64,000 nucleotides of DNA from Candidatus Tectimicrobiota bacterium (GCA_016192455.1 JACPUC010000030.1:62001-126000); one strand, 5' to 3'; shown: positions 38,625 to 47,450, counted from the stretch's first letter. The notes: a model not told the origin generated them from the letters alone. Translations and numbers: made by a program.

Positions 38625-39683
38625 ATGAAGACCATGGAAGCGGCCATGGCGAAGACGCCGCAGGCGTACTTCCAGGAGGTGGCGCGCTACAAGACGGAGC
38701 CGCTCTGGATGCGCCTGGCGGAGGTCCTCACGAACGAGCCGCCGGTGCGCGCCCTCCCCTGCCTCTGGCGGTATGCCGACATTCGCCCGCTGCTCCTCCG
38801 CGCCGGCGAGCTCCTGACCGCGGCGGAGGCCGAGCGCCGCGTGCTCATGCTCATGAACCCCGGCCTCGAGGGAGAGGTGGCCGCCACGCAGACGCTCTAC
38901 GCGGGGCTGCAGCTCATCCTTCCCAGCGAGATCGCGCCGACCCATCGCCACTCCCCGGCGGCCTTCCGCTTCATCGTCGAGGGGGAGGGGGCTTACACCT
39001 CCGTGAACGGCGAGCGCCTCATCATGCACCCGGGCGATCTCATCCTGACGCCGGCCTGGGCCTGGCACGACCACGGCAACGAGACGGACGCCCCCACCGT
39101 TTGGCTTGATGGCCTCGACGTGCCCTTGGTGAAGGGGCTGGGCGCTGTCTTTGCGCAGCCGTATGCCGCCGGCACTCACCCCGTGGCGCGACCCGACAAC
39201 GCCTCCTTGGGGCTTTACGGCGCCGGCGGCATGCTGCCCCTGGGCGCGGCGCACGACGGCCCCCACTCGCCCCTGCCGATCTACCCCTGGAAGCAGGCCA
39301 GGACCGCCCTCGAGCAGGCCGGCGCGCCGACCACGCCGCACGACGGCGTCATCTTCGAGTACGTCAACCCGCTGACCGGCGGCCCGATCTTCCCCACCAT
39401 GTCGGCCTACGTGCAGATGCTGCGTCCGGGCGAGCAGACGCGCCGCCACCGCCACATGTCGAGCCACGTCATGCACGTCGTCAGCGGCAGCGGCGTCAGC
39501 ATCATCGGCGATGCGCGCCTGGAGTGGCGCGCCAAGGACACCTTCGCCCAACCCGGCTGGATGTGGCACGAGCACCGGAACCTCTCGGCGAGCGAGCTGG
39601 CGTTCCTCTTCTCCTTCTCGGATCGGCCGGTGCTCGAGCGCTGCGGCCTCTACCGTGAAGAGGATCGCGGACCGCAGGGATAG
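38625..39683 (+). CDS. Gentisate 1,2-dioxygenase-like double-cupin enzyme
   Basis: 352-residue bicupin related to gentisate, 1-hydroxy-2-naphthoate and salicylate 1,2-dioxygenases, iron(II) enzymes that cleave the aromatic ring. The first cupin has the metal motif THRHSPAAFRFIVEGEGAY and WAWHDHGNE. The second has RRHRHMSSHVMHVVSGSG and the late WMWHEHRNLS. Both cupins keep histidine pairs, though in characterised relatives only the N-terminal site holds iron. ATG 38625 follows a GGAGGGAACGGGG stretch. It is followed 129 bp later by a metallo-beta-lactamase-fold hydrolase, perhaps in one transcript. A paralogue is at 49006-50112. Substrate inferred from family only. Confidence 0.87.
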   Translation: MKTMEAAMAKTPQAYFQEVARYKTEPLWMRLAEVLTNEPPVRALPCLWRYADIRPLLLRAGELLTAAEAERRVLMLMNPGLEGEVAATQTLYAGLQLILPSEIAPTHRHSPAAFRFIVEGEGAYTSVNGERLIMHPGDLILTPAWAWHDHGNETDAPTVWLDGLDVPLVKGLGAVFAQPYAAGTHPVARPDNASLGLYGAGGMLPLGAAHDGPHSPLPIYPWKQARTALEQAGAPTTPHDGVIFEYVNPLTGGPIFPTMSAYVQMLRPGEQTRRHRHMSSHVMHVVSGSGVSIIGDARLEWRAKDTFAQPGWMWHEHRNLSASELAFLFSFSDRPVLERCGLYREEDRGPQG

Positions 39684-39812
39684 GCCGCGGGCGGCCGGGG
39701 GGCTGCGCCGCCTCACGGCGCTGGGGAGGCCGGGTTGCACGCAGTTCCTGGGCGAGGGGCTGGCGCGCTTCGCGGCGCGAAGATCCCGAGTATTCTCGGA
39801 AAGGATAGGTGC

Positions 39813-40655
39813 ATGGAGCTCTCCCCGGGGGTCTATCACATCGAGGTGCCGTCCCGCACGCTGCCGCCGGCCAAAGCGACGAACTCGTACCTCATCGGCG
39901 CCGTCGAGCTGACGCTCATCGACGTGCCGCGCACCTGGGATACGGCGCACAACCCCATCGCCCGGGAGCTCGAGCGGCGAGGCAGCCCGCCGTTGCGGCG
40001 CGTCCTCTTCACGCACTCCCACATGGACCATTACGAGGGCGTGGATGACATCCCGGCCCTGGCGGGCGCCGCGCTCATGGCCCATCCGGTCGAGGGAAGG
40101 GTGATCAGCGCCAACCTGAAGACGCAGCGCGTCGAGCACGATCTCCAGGATGGAGATCGGCTGCGCGCCGACGGCATCACGATCCGCGCCCTCTTCACCC
40201 CTGGCCACGCCCCCGGCCACCTTTGCTACTACCTCGAGGAGCCGCGCTTCCTCATCTCTGGCGACGTCATCCTGGGCTTCGGCACCTCCGTCATCAGCCC
40301 CCCCCAGGGCGACATGAGCGAGTACCTCGCCACCCTCGAGCGCCTCAAGCAGCTCGACTTGGCGATGATCCTGCCGGCCCACGGACCGATGATCCGCGAC
40401 CCCTACGCCAAGATCCAGGAGTACATCGAGCACCGCCTCAGGCGCGAGGCGAAGGTGCTCGACGCGGTCCGCCAGGGGCACGCCACGCCGGAGCGCATCG
40501 CCCGGGCGATTTACGGCGAGGAGGATTTCCGCGTGCACGGCTACGACCTGCTGCCGCGCGCGGCCCGCATGGTCCTTGCCCACCTCCTGAAGCTGGAGCG
40601 GGAGGGCCGCATCCACCGCACCGCCGGGGCGCGCGTCGATGCCTTCGCGGCGTGA
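39813..40655 (+). CDS. Metallo-beta-lactamase-fold hydrolase
   Basis: 280-residue MBL-fold protein of the LACTB2/glyoxalase-II-like type. The metal motif is T-H-S-H-M-D-H-Y-E-G (His68, His70, Asp72, His73), followed by FTPGHAPGHLCYYLEEP and LISGDVILGFGTSVI, then PAHGP. The last 70 residues form a winged-helix-like tail (HRLRREAKVLDAVRQG), as in LACTB2. Likely a thioester, lactone or ester hydrolase. AAAGGATAGG precedes ATG 39813. Located after the bicupin gene on the same strand. Confidence 0.9.
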   Translation: MELSPGVYHIEVPSRTLPPAKATNSYLIGAVELTLIDVPRTWDTAHNPIARELERRGSPPLRRVLFTHSHMDHYEGVDDIPALAGAALMAHPVEGRVISANLKTQRVEHDLQDGDRLRADGITIRALFTPGHAPGHLCYYLEEPRFLISGDVILGFGTSVISPPQGDMSEYLATLERLKQLDLAMILPAHGPMIRDPYAKIQEYIEHRLRREAKVLDAVRQGHATPERIARAIYGEEDFRVHGYDLLPRAARMVLAHLLKLEREGRIHRTAGARVDAFAA

Positions 40656-40769
40656 GGGAGGGCGACCATGCCGCGGAGGCGCGTCCGGCGCCCACATTTT
40701 CAGATTTTCTGCTTGCGCGGCGCCTGGGGATGTGCTAAAGGAGGGTCACGCAAGAAAGGAGGTGGTCCG

Positions 40770-40811
40770 ATGGCATTACCGTGTAGGACCTGCGAGGTGA
40801 CTGAGCGGTAG
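40770..40811 (+). CDS. 13-residue peptide ORF inside the structured RNA
   Basis: ATG at 40770 is preceded by AAGGAGGTG, fully complementary to the 16S rRNA 3' end, at a spacing of 5 nt. It encodes MALPCRTCEVTER and a TAG stop at 40809-40811. The peptide has a C-x2-C pair. Its last codons overlap the 5' arm of P1, and its stop abuts P2, so translation would open both helices. Whether the peptide itself or the act of translation matters cannot be decided. Confidence 0.6.
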   Translation: MALPCRTCEVTER

Positions 40812-40886
40812 CGCTTTGCGCCGCGACTCGGCGAGATTGCAAAGCGCCAGCGCAACAGCGCTATTGCAATCCAATCAGTTTCACCG

Positions 40887-40954
40887 ACCCTGAAAGCGCC
40901 GCGGTAAGGTCCCCGCGGCCGGCTCCGCCGTAAAAGCTTTCAGGGTTCTTTTTT
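40887..40954 (+). terminator. Intrinsic terminator of the structured RNA
   Basis: ACCCTGAAAGC (40887-40897) pairs with GCTTTCAGGGT (40936-40946), enclosing a second hairpin GCCGCGG/CCGCGGC (40898-40919). The T-run TTCTTTTTT (40946-40954) follows directly. Works on the plus strand only. Confidence 0.85.
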
Positions 40955-41124
40955 GCCTGCAGGCTGCGCCGCCAGCGGCGCGACTTTTCCCCGCCTGCTT
41001 GCCCACCTTGCTGCACCGTCCTTGCGTGCCAGAAGTGTCCGCCTGCCGAAGCGAGGCTCGCTGCTCCATGCCCAGCACACCTGCGCCCGGCGCGAGCCGC
41101 TGGGAGGATTGGGGGCTGCCCTCC

Positions 41125-42225
41125 TCACGCCAGGCGCGCCGGGTCGAAGGCCGCGGCGTCCTCGCGCGGCTGACCAAGGAGGAGGTCCGCCGCCAGCCGG
41201 CCGACGGCGTAGCTCGTGGTGACGCCGTGCCCGCCCAGCCCGGCAAGCCAGAAGAAGCCCGGCAGGCGCGGGTCCCAGCCGATGACGAAGCGCCCGTCAG
41301 GGGTGAGCGTGCGCAGCCCCGCCCAGATGCGCTGCACCTCGATGCGCGGCAGGCGGGGGAAATGGGCCGCCAGCTTCTCCCCCAGCAGGTCGAGGACCGC
41401 GTGGTTGGTCGGCGGCAGGCAGGCGGCCATCTCGTCCTCATCGCAGGCGCTCAGCAGCAAGCCGCCCGACTCCGGCCGGAAGTAGACCTCGTGGGCCACG
41501 TCCCAGATGAACGGCCAGGAGGGATCGACCTCCCGCATCGGCGGCGTGCATACGAGGTGGCGCCGGCAGGGGCGCAGCGGCAGGGCGTCGGCGCCGGCGA
41601 GCCGGGCGAGGGGATTCGCCCAGGCCCCCGCGGCATTGACAAGCAGCTCGGCGCTGATCGGTCCCTGGGTGGTCGTCAGGGCGAAACCCCCGTTGCGCGC
41701 CGCGATCGCCTCCACCCGGCAGGAGGTGAGGAGGCTGGCGCCGGCGGCCTGGCTGGCGCGCACGTAGCCGCTCAGCAGGGCGTGGATGTCAACGACGCCG
41801 TCGCTGGGGCACCAGAGACCGGCCTCGCAGTCGCTGCCCTCGAGGAAGGGGTAGCGGGGGACGAGATCAGGGATCGGCAGGCAGGCTGCTTCCACGTCGT
41901 CGCCGCGGGAGGCCAACAGCCTCTCGGCCAGCGCCTGGTCGCAGAGGAGGAGCGACCCCGTGCGGTTCAGGATCGGCTGCCCCTCGTTGAGCGCCGGGGC
42001 GCCCTCGCGGAGGAACCGGGTGCCCTCCCGGGCGAGGCGGGCGAGATGCGGGTCCGCCACGAGCTGCCGGGCCATGGCCGCGTTGCGTCCCGAGGAGTGC
42101 GCGCCGGGGGTCGGCTCGCTCTCGAGGATCACTACGTCCCGCTCCCCCGCCAGCGTCAGATGGTAGGCGGCGGCAGCCCCGGCAAACCCCGCACCGATGA
42201 TGGCCACGCGCGCGTGCTGTCTCAC
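41125..42225 (-). CDS. FAD-dependent oxidoreductase (DAO/glycine oxidase type)
   Basis: 366-residue flavoprotein of the D-amino acid oxidase/glycine oxidase family. The FAD-binding N-terminus is VAIIGAGFAGAAAAYHLTLAG with the acidic residue in VVILES. AELLVNAAGAWANPLARLAG and the C-terminal WLAGLGGHGVTTSYAVGRLAADL are family hallmarks. It oxidises the C-N bond of an amino acid or amine, giving imine plus H2O2 or passing electrons elsewhere. Substrate unknown. It stands alone on the minus strand, convergent with the structured RNA. Confidence 0.92.
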   Translation of the reverse strand: MRQHARVAIIGAGFAGAAAAYHLTLAGERDVVILESEPTPGAHSSGRNAAMARQLVADPHLARLAREGTRFLREGAPALNEGQPILNRTGSLLLCDQALAERLLASRGDDVEAACLPIPDLVPRYPFLEGSDCEAGLWCPSDGVVDIHALLSGYVRASQAAGASLLTSCRVEAIAARNGGFALTTTQGPISAELLVNAAGAWANPLARLAGADALPLRPCRRHLVCTPPMREVDPSWPFIWDVAHEVYFRPESGGLLLSACDEDEMAACLPPTNHAVLDLLGEKLAAHFPRLPRIEVQRIWAGLRTLTPDGRFVIGWDPRLPGFFWLAGLGGHGVTTSYAVGRLAADLLLGQPREDAAAFDPARLA

Positions 42226-42659
42226 TCGACCTTCTCCTCAGCCTGGGGGGAACGCAGCCTGCCTGCCGCGCCGCGTCCGGGTTCTGGGATGCCGCCGGCC
42301 GTCGTGCCGCGGTCTCTGGGAGGGACCTGTTCCCGCTTCCATCCAGGGCCGACGGGGCTTTCTCCAGCGGCATTCTTTCGATAGTATGCGCAGGTTGCGG
42401 TCTGCCTTCCATGGCATGCCGGACGCGGCCGGGCGGTCAACGTCCACCACGCCGGAGGCGTCGCGTGCCGGGAGGATGCCGGTTCGCTGGGGCGTGGGGG
42501 CGTCAACCGTAGGCTGGCCTTCGGGGAAGCGGGTGCCGGGGGGAAGGAAGCGCGGCGAAACGCCACGGCGCCGCGCCCCGACTGTCGTGTCGTCCTGCCG
42601 CCAAGGAACCTGGCGGAGACGGCGAAGGTGCGCCGTGGAACGCCGCTGGAGAGTCCGTC
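42226..42659. other. Divergent intergenic region
   Basis: 434 bp between the divergent FAD oxidoreductase and flavin-fold genes. Open frames here look like shadows with no homology. No RNA or repeat seen. Confidence 0.4.
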
Positions 42660-43094
42660 ATGGCCGATGCGGGCCTGCGAGAGAAAATCTATGCGGTCAC
42701 CGATGCCAACTACCTTGCGGTGGTGGCCACGGTGGATGAGCGCGGCGAGTCGCCGAAGCTGCGCATCATGGCGCCGGCGCGCGAGGGGGACGTCTTTTGG
42801 TTCAACAGCACCCACGCCGCGGGCGGCAAGCTGCGGCAGGTGGCGCGGCGTCCCGCTGCGGAGCTCTTCTTCACCCCCGACGGCTATCGCCGCTGCGTGC
42901 TGGCGGCGGGGGAGATGGTTCTCGTCACCGACGGCGACGAGAAGCGCCGCGTCTTCCCGCTCTTTCTGAAGGGCCAGCAGCGCCTCATCGGCAGCCCCGA
43001 GGCGCCGAACTTCAATCTCCTGAAATTCACGACGCGCCGCTACACCTACCTCGATCACGATGCCTCGGAGTTCCACTCCCTGAACGTGGCATGA
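42660..43094 (+). CDS. Pyridoxamine 5'-phosphate oxidase-fold protein
   Basis: 144-residue split-barrel protein of the PNPOx/FMN-binding class, similar to general-stress or F420/FMN-type small proteins. Strands such as YLAVVATVDERGESPKLRIM and VFWFNSTHAAGGKLRQVARRP, then GEMVLVTDGDEKRRVFPLFLKG are typical. Such proteins bind FMN, F420 or haem; which one is not evident. It ends 94 bp from the convergent nitrilase gene. Confidence 0.82.
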   Translation: MADAGLREKIYAVTDANYLAVVATVDERGESPKLRIMAPAREGDVFWFNSTHAAGGKLRQVARRPAAELFFTPDGYRRCVLAAGEMVLVTDGDEKRRVFPLFLKGQQRLIGSPEAPNFNLLKFTTRRYTYLDHDASEFHSLNVA

Positions 43095-43187
43095 TGGCGC
43101 GGCTGGAATGTCCACCGGCGCACCGGCCCGGCCCTGCGAAGCCGCGCCGGTGTGGGCCGCGCGGGGCCGGTGGCTCTATGCTCAACG

Positions 43188-44231
43188 TTACTCCCGTTTG
43201 TAGGGCCGCGTGTAGACGCCCTTGTCGTAGAGCTTTTCGAGGATGGAGCGGAAGAGGGCGCGGGTCTGGTCGATGCTCTCGATCGGCTGCTCGAGGAAGC
43301 CATCGAGGGGCCAGCCGATCGCCTCGGCGTACTCGCGCGCAAACAGCTCGGCGCGGATCGAGGCCGGGTAGAAGGGCCTCGAGCGCGCGGCGCGCAGGGC
43401 GTTCACGTCGACGAGGGCGCGGATGCTCGCTTCGCCCGGGCCGCCCGTCTTCGCCAGCACCTGCCCTTCGTGGTTGATGATCATGCTGCCGCCGTGGGAG
43501 CAGTCGACGCCGCGCTTGGCGCCCTCGAAGACGCCGATGTTGCAGGTGGCGAAGATCGCCTTGTTCTCGATGGCGCGGGTGATCTTGATGGGACCCCAGT
43601 CGGCGTAGTCGAGCGACTCCGAGGTGCAGTGGAAGATGATCTCGGCGCCGTTCAGCATGGTGCAGCGCGCGTTCTCGGGGTAGAGCAGCTCGCCGCAAGT
43701 GATCACCCCGACGCGCCCGTGCGGCGTCTCGAGGACGGGGAAGAGCGCCTGCCGGCCGTAACGCTCGACGAACTCGGAGTAGATGTCCGACGGCGTGGTG
43801 TAGGGGAGGAGCCAGGAGTTGTTGTTGATCTTCCAGTGCTTCAGCACCACCTCGCCGGTGGGGCTGATGATGAAGGAGGTGTTGAAAAAGCGCCCCGGCC
43901 AGTCGTCGTGCACCTCGGCCATGTTGGCGACGATGTAGACCCCCAGCTCCTTCGCCTTCTGGCCCATGAGGTCGGTAACGGGGCCGGGGATCGGCACGGC
44001 GATCTTCATCCAGTCCTTCACTGGCATCTCTTTCCAGGCGCCGTTGATGCCGTACTCCGGCATGACGATGAAGCGCACGTCGCTGCGGCCGAAGGAGGCG
44101 ACGTAGTCCATGAGATCGAAGGCGCGCTCCAGGTTGGCGTGGATGTGCTTGTCGCGCTCCCTGCGGTTCGTCGAGGCCTGGTGAGCCACGCTCTGCAGAC
44201 AGGCGATGCCGAAGGGCTCAACGTAGTCCAT
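43188..44231 (-). CDS. Nitrilase-superfamily amidohydrolase
   Basis: 347-residue carbon-nitrogen hydrolase. The Glu-Lys-Cys triad is visible: Glu59 in VMPEYG, Lys134 in LKHWKINNN, and Cys179 in GVITCGELLYPE. It resembles aliphatic amidase and formamidase-like members and cleaves an amide or nitrile. It is the last gene of the ATPase-permease-binding protein operon (61-bp gap after the binding-protein stop), so its substrate is probably what that importer brings in. Confidence 0.9.
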   Translation of the reverse strand: MDYVEPFGIACLQSVAHQASTNRRERDKHIHANLERAFDLMDYVASFGRSDVRFIVMPEYGINGAWKEMPVKDWMKIAVPIPGPVTDLMGQKAKELGVYIVANMAEVHDDWPGRFFNTSFIISPTGEVVLKHWKINNNSWLLPYTTPSDIYSEFVERYGRQALFPVLETPHGRVGVITCGELLYPENARCTMLNGAEIIFHCTSESLDYADWGPIKITRAIENKAIFATCNIGVFEGAKRGVDCSHGGSMIINHEGQVLAKTGGPGEASIRALVDVNALRAARSRPFYPASIRAELFAREYAEAIGWPLDGFLEQPIESIDQTRALFRSILEKLYDKGVYTRPYKRE

Positions 44232-44292
44232 GGCGTTTCCTTTCGCTCCACCATTGGCGAGGCGCGCCGCTCGGAACTTCCGGGTCCTGCTG

Positions 44293-45315
44293 CTACAGAT
44301 AGTCGTTGGAGTAGAGCGACTGCAGCTCCTCGTCGGTCAACATGCGTTTGATCTTCTTTCCTTCCAGGAGAAATTTCGCGGCGTTGCGCATCCCCTCGGG
44401 CGAGAACTTCCCATCCGGCGAGGTGGCCGCGATGATGCGCTCCACGCTCAGGCGCAGGACCTTCTCGGGCGTCTTCGAGAAGCGCTTCTGGAACAGGGGG
44501 AAGAGCTCGTCCACCTGGTGCGATTTGATAAACTCGTTCGCCCGGCGCACCGCCCCGGCCACTTTCCGGGTGATGTCGGCATGGTCCTTGGCATAGGCGA
44601 CGGTGGTGTGGAGCGAGCCGTAGTCGAACGGCCAGAGGGCCTTCAGGTCGCCGAGAGGGGCGCTGATGAGGGTCGCGCCGAACCCCTCGACCACCGGCAC
44701 CATGGTGTTCGGCAGGGCATGCGCGAAGGCCTTGATGTCACCCCGGCGCAGGGCGGCGATATTGGCCTCGGGGGTGCCGAGCGGCACCTTCGTGACGTCG
44801 CGCTCAGGGTTGAGCCCCTGGCTTCCCAGGGCGTAGGAGACGAAGAGGTCGGGCACGCCCCCCCGGCTGGAGATGCCGACGCGCAGCCCTTTCAGCGCCG
44901 CCACCCGCGCCGCCAGCGGCGAGGCGGCGGTGATGCCGCGCTCCTTGGCCTCCTCGGTGCTCATGACGATCTCGATCGTCATGGTGTTCTGGAAGAGGGC
45001 GATGTTCAGCGGCTTCTCACCCTTCTCGAAGACCTGGATTGTCGAGGGGACCGAGTTGGCGCCGAACTGCGCGTTGCCCGCCAGCACCGCCGCCATGGCC
45101 AGGGGCGAGCCTTTCATGCGCACCTCTTTGACCTGCAGGCCGGCATCCTTGTAGTAACCGTTCAAGGTGGCGATCTCGAGGGGCGCCCATGAGAGGCTCA
45201 CCGGCGAGGAGTAGGCGATGGTCACCTCCTCTCCCTGAGCCGGCGTTGTCAGGCTGGCGGCGAGTAGCGTGATGAGCAGAAGCATGAGCGGTCGCAGGAC
45301 GTTCGTTGCGCGCAT
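44293..45315 (-). CDS. NitT/TauT-type ABC substrate-binding protein
   Basis: Periplasmic binding protein of 340 residues for a NitT/TauT/SsuA-type importer. The signal peptide is MRATNVLRPLMLLLITLLAASLTTPAQG, which decided the start at 45315. The mature domain has S-L-S-W-A-P-L-E-I-A-T-L-N-G-Y-Y-K, AVLAGNAQFGANSVPS, LKGLRVGISSRGGVPDLFV and later TTVAYAKDHADITRKVAGAVRRANEF. These are standard NMT1/THI5-like signatures. Known relatives bind nitrate, taurine, alkanesulphonates, pyrimidine precursors or aromatic acids. The operon's amidohydrolase hints at an amide- or nitrile-bearing ligand. Confidence 0.9.
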   Translation of the reverse strand: MRATNVLRPLMLLLITLLAASLTTPAQGEEVTIAYSSPVSLSWAPLEIATLNGYYKDAGLQVKEVRMKGSPLAMAAVLAGNAQFGANSVPSTIQVFEKGEKPLNIALFQNTMTIEIVMSTEEAKERGITAASPLAARVAALKGLRVGISSRGGVPDLFVSYALGSQGLNPERDVTKVPLGTPEANIAALRRGDIKAFAHALPNTMVPVVEGFGATLISAPLGDLKALWPFDYGSLHTTVAYAKDHADITRKVAGAVRRANEFIKSHQVDELFPLFQKRFSKTPEKVLRLSVERIIAATSPDGKFSPEGMRNAAKFLLEGKKIKRMLTDEELQSLYSNDYL

Positions 45316-45365
45316 GGCCACCATCCCCCTGGGTATGTTCCCCTTGCGGGTCCCCGCCGTGGGTT

Positions 45366-46253
45366 CTAGAGAACCTCGCGATCCTCGACGCGGGTCGTGC
45401 CGCGCTCCTCTTGCGGCCGCCACTTCAAGAGACGGCGCTCGGAGGTTTTGAGGATCTCGTTGATGAGCATGATGATGACGGCGATCAAGACAACGCCGGC
45501 GAAGACGCCGGAGGTGTCGTACTGCCCCGAGGCGTCCATGATGAGGTAGCCGATCCCCTTGTCCGAGGCGATGAACTCACCCACGATGGCGGCGGTGAGG
45601 GCGTAGGGAAGCGCCACCTTCAGCCCGGCGATGACGTAGGGCACGCAGCTCGGCAGCACCACCGTGCGCTCCACCTGCCAGGGGGTGGCTCCCATGACGC
45701 GGGCCACCTTTGTCAGCTCCACGTCCACGCCGCGGATGCCGGCGTAAGTGTTGAAGAAGACGATGAAGAAGGCGAGGAGGCCGGCGAGGTAAATCTTCGA
45801 CAGCAGGCCGATGCCGAACCACAAGATGAAGAGCGGCGCAAGAGTGATCTTGGGGATGCCGTAGATCGTCATGAGGAACGGATCGAGCGCCTCGGCCAGG
45901 TTCTCGAAGCGGCTGATGGCGAAGGCGAAGATGAGGCCCAACAGACCCCCCGCCACGTAGCCGGAAAGCGCCTCGAAGAGGGTGATGCGGATGTGCAGCA
46001 GGGCGTCGCCCGAGGTGATGAGCGCCCACAGGCTCTGCCAGGTCAGCAGGGGCGAGCTCACCCAGAAATGGCCCAGGCTGCGGCTGGCAAGAACCCAGAG
46101 GACCAGGAAGAAGGCGATGATGATGAACCGGTAGCTGTTCACCCGCACCCAGATCAGGAGCCGTCTGCGGGTGCGCGTCGTAGACCCCTCCGGAGCAGTG
46201 AGGATGTCCACCTCCGCCGCGGGGTCTTCCCTGCTCCGCGCGCTTTTGACCAT
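45366..46253 (-). CDS. NitT/TauT-type ABC permease
   Basis: Inner-membrane permease with six hydrophobic helices (FIIIAFFLVLWVLASRSLG, YVAGGLLGLIFAFAIS, TIYGIPKITLAPLFILWFGIG, IYLAGLLAFFIVFFNTYAGI and others). The EAA loop, where the ATPase docks, reads GATPWQVERTVVLPSCVPYVIAGLKVALPYA. The start was set at ATG 46253 behind GGGAG; a GTG 21 bp upstream is possible. It follows the ATPase gene closely and precedes the binding protein. Confidence 0.93.
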   Translation of the reverse strand: MVKSARSREDPAAEVDILTAPEGSTTRTRRRLLIWVRVNSYRFIIIAFFLVLWVLASRSLGHFWVSSPLLTWQSLWALITSGDALLHIRITLFEALSGYVAGGLLGLIFAFAISRFENLAEALDPFLMTIYGIPKITLAPLFILWFGIGLLSKIYLAGLLAFFIVFFNTYAGIRGVDVELTKVARVMGATPWQVERTVVLPSCVPYVIAGLKVALPYALTAAIVGEFIASDKGIGYLIMDASGQYDTSGVFAGVVLIAVIIMLINEILKTSERRLLKWRPQEERGTTRVEDREVL

Positions 46254-46277
46254 CCGCTTCTCCCTCACGCACACCCT

Positions 46278-47060
46278 TTAGCGCTTGAACTCCTTCAGGA
46301 CGCGCAGGTAGAGCTCGGTGAACTGCTGATCTTCAAGGGGATACTCAAGATGGCGGGGTCGCGGCAGGGCAACCTCGTACTCGCACTGCACCGACGCCGG
46401 CCGATTGCCGAGGAGGATGGTGCGGTCGGCGAGCAGGATGGCCTCGATGAGATCGTGGGTGATGAAGAGGATGGTCTTCTTCGTGCGTTGCCACAGGGAG
46501 AGGAGCTCGCGGTGCAGCTCCGTGCGGGTGTAGGCGTCGAGCGCCCCGAAGGGCTCGTCCATGAGGATGATGGGGGGATCATAGATGAGCGTGCGGATGA
46601 GGGAGACGCGTTTGCGCATGCCGCCGGAGAGCTCATGCGGGTAGTGCTGGGCGAACTCCGCCAGCCCCACCATCTCCAGCAGCTCCCCGACCCGTTCCTT
46701 CTGCTCCGGCAGCGGCACCCCGGCAAGCTCCAGGGGGTAGCGCACGTTGTCGAAGACGAGCCGCCAGGGGAAAAGGTTGTCGTTCTGGGTGATGTAGCCG
46801 ATCCGCCGCTTGAAGCCTGGATGGAGGCGGCCGTTGTAGGTATGCCCCGCCACGGTGATCGAGCCGGCCGACGGCGGCAGCAGGCCGACGAGGATGTTCA
46901 GCAGCGTCGACTTGCCGCACCCCGAAGGACCAATGATGGTGACAAACCCGCCCTCCGGCACCGTGAAGCTCAGATTCTGCAACACGTTCACGTGCCGGAC
47001 CTCGCCGCCGCGCTCGACAACAAAGGACTTGCTGAGGTTTTCGACGCGCAGCAAGGACAT
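46278..47060 (-). CDS. NitT/TauT-type ABC ATPase
   Basis: 260-residue nucleotide-binding subunit. Walker A is GPSGCGKSTLL, Q-loop YITQNDNLFPWR, signature LSGGMRKRVSLIRTL, Walker B ILMDEPFGALD, and H-switch LFITHDLIEAI. The first gene of the importer operon; the permease starts 24 bp on. It powers uptake of the ligand bound by the 44293-45315 protein. Confidence 0.95.
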   Translation of the reverse strand: MSLLRVENLSKSFVVERGGEVRHVNVLQNLSFTVPEGGFVTIIGPSGCGKSTLLNILVGLLPPSAGSITVAGHTYNGRLHPGFKRRIGYITQNDNLFPWRLVFDNVRYPLELAGVPLPEQKERVGELLEMVGLAEFAQHYPHELSGGMRKRVSLIRTLIYDPPIILMDEPFGALDAYTRTELHRELLSLWQRTKKTILFITHDLIEAILLADRTILLGNRPASVQCEYEVALPRPRHLEYPLEDQQFTELYLRVLKEFKR

Positions 47061-47191
47061 GGCAGGTGACCTGTGGCGCGGGCGGGGGTTGCGGCGTGGT
47101 GATGCTCCCCAACGTACACAAAAGCCGCGCCGGAGTCAACAGCCCCCCTCACCCTCGCGGCGCCTGTAGGACAGTTGCACAGAGGCGTGTC

Positions 47192-47249
47192 GCCCTCCGC
47201 GCCTCGGCGGTGCAATCCTTTGAACCGCGGAGACGCGGAGGGCGCAGAG
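47192..47249. repeat. Inverted-repeat element, copy A
   Basis: Left arm CTCCGCGCCTCGGCGGT and right arm AACCGCGGAGACGCGGAG surround GCAATCCTTTG. The same arrangement recurs at 47386-47450. Elements with AACCGCAGAGACGC...GCAGAG are common extragenic repeats in environmental genomes. Confidence 0.75.
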
Positions 47250-47282
47250 ATGCGAGGACGGTCTTCCCGCCTGTCGACCGTA

Positions 47283-47306
47283 GGGCGGTTCGCGAACCGC
47301 CCCTAC
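47283..47306. repeat. Palindromic dispersed repeat, copy 2
   Basis: GGCGGTTCGCGAACCGCC with CCCTAC after it, matching copy 1 at 8981-9005. Confidence 0.75.
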
Positions 47307-47324
47307 ATCGGGATGCGGGGAACC

Positions 47325-47350
47325 ACTGATGAACACTGATGGACACTGAT
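47325..47350. repeat. ACTGAT tandem repeat
   Basis: Three ACTGAT hexamers at 47325, 47335 and 47345, a 10-bp period. A loosely complementary stretch rich in CCGTG lies at 47624-47655. Confidence 0.6.
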
Positions 47351-47385
47351 AGGCGTAAATTCGTCTCCCTCCGTGGATCACCCTT

Positions 47386-47450
47386 CCTCCGCGCCCTCTG
47401 CGTCTCGGCGGTGCAATCCTTTGAACCGCAGAGACGCGGAGCGCGCAGAG
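47386..47450. repeat. Inverted-repeat element, copy B
   Basis: Left arm CTCTGCGTCTCGGCGGT, centre GCAATCCTTTG, right arm AACCGCAGAGACGCGGAG, ending GCGCAGAG. Near-identical centre and right arm to copy A. Confidence 0.75.

Larger units (their letters stand above)
40745..40955 (+). ncRNA. Unassigned structured RNA with embedded 13-codon ORF
   Basis: Free-standing locus between two convergent genes. P0: GGTCC (40764-40768) with GGACC (40786-40790) around the start codon. P1: GGTGA-CTGA (40796-40804) with TCAG-TT-TCACC (40875-40885). Inside P1 there are two hairpins: P2, GCGCTTTGC (40811-40819) with GCAAAGCGC (40839-40847) capped by GCCG/CGGC; and P3, AGCGC with GCGCT (40849-40862) around an AACA loop. 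An alternative pairing, GATTGCAA (40836-40843) with TTGCAATC (40864-40871), would exclude P2. A terminator follows. I could not match it to a named RNA family. Confidence 0.7.
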
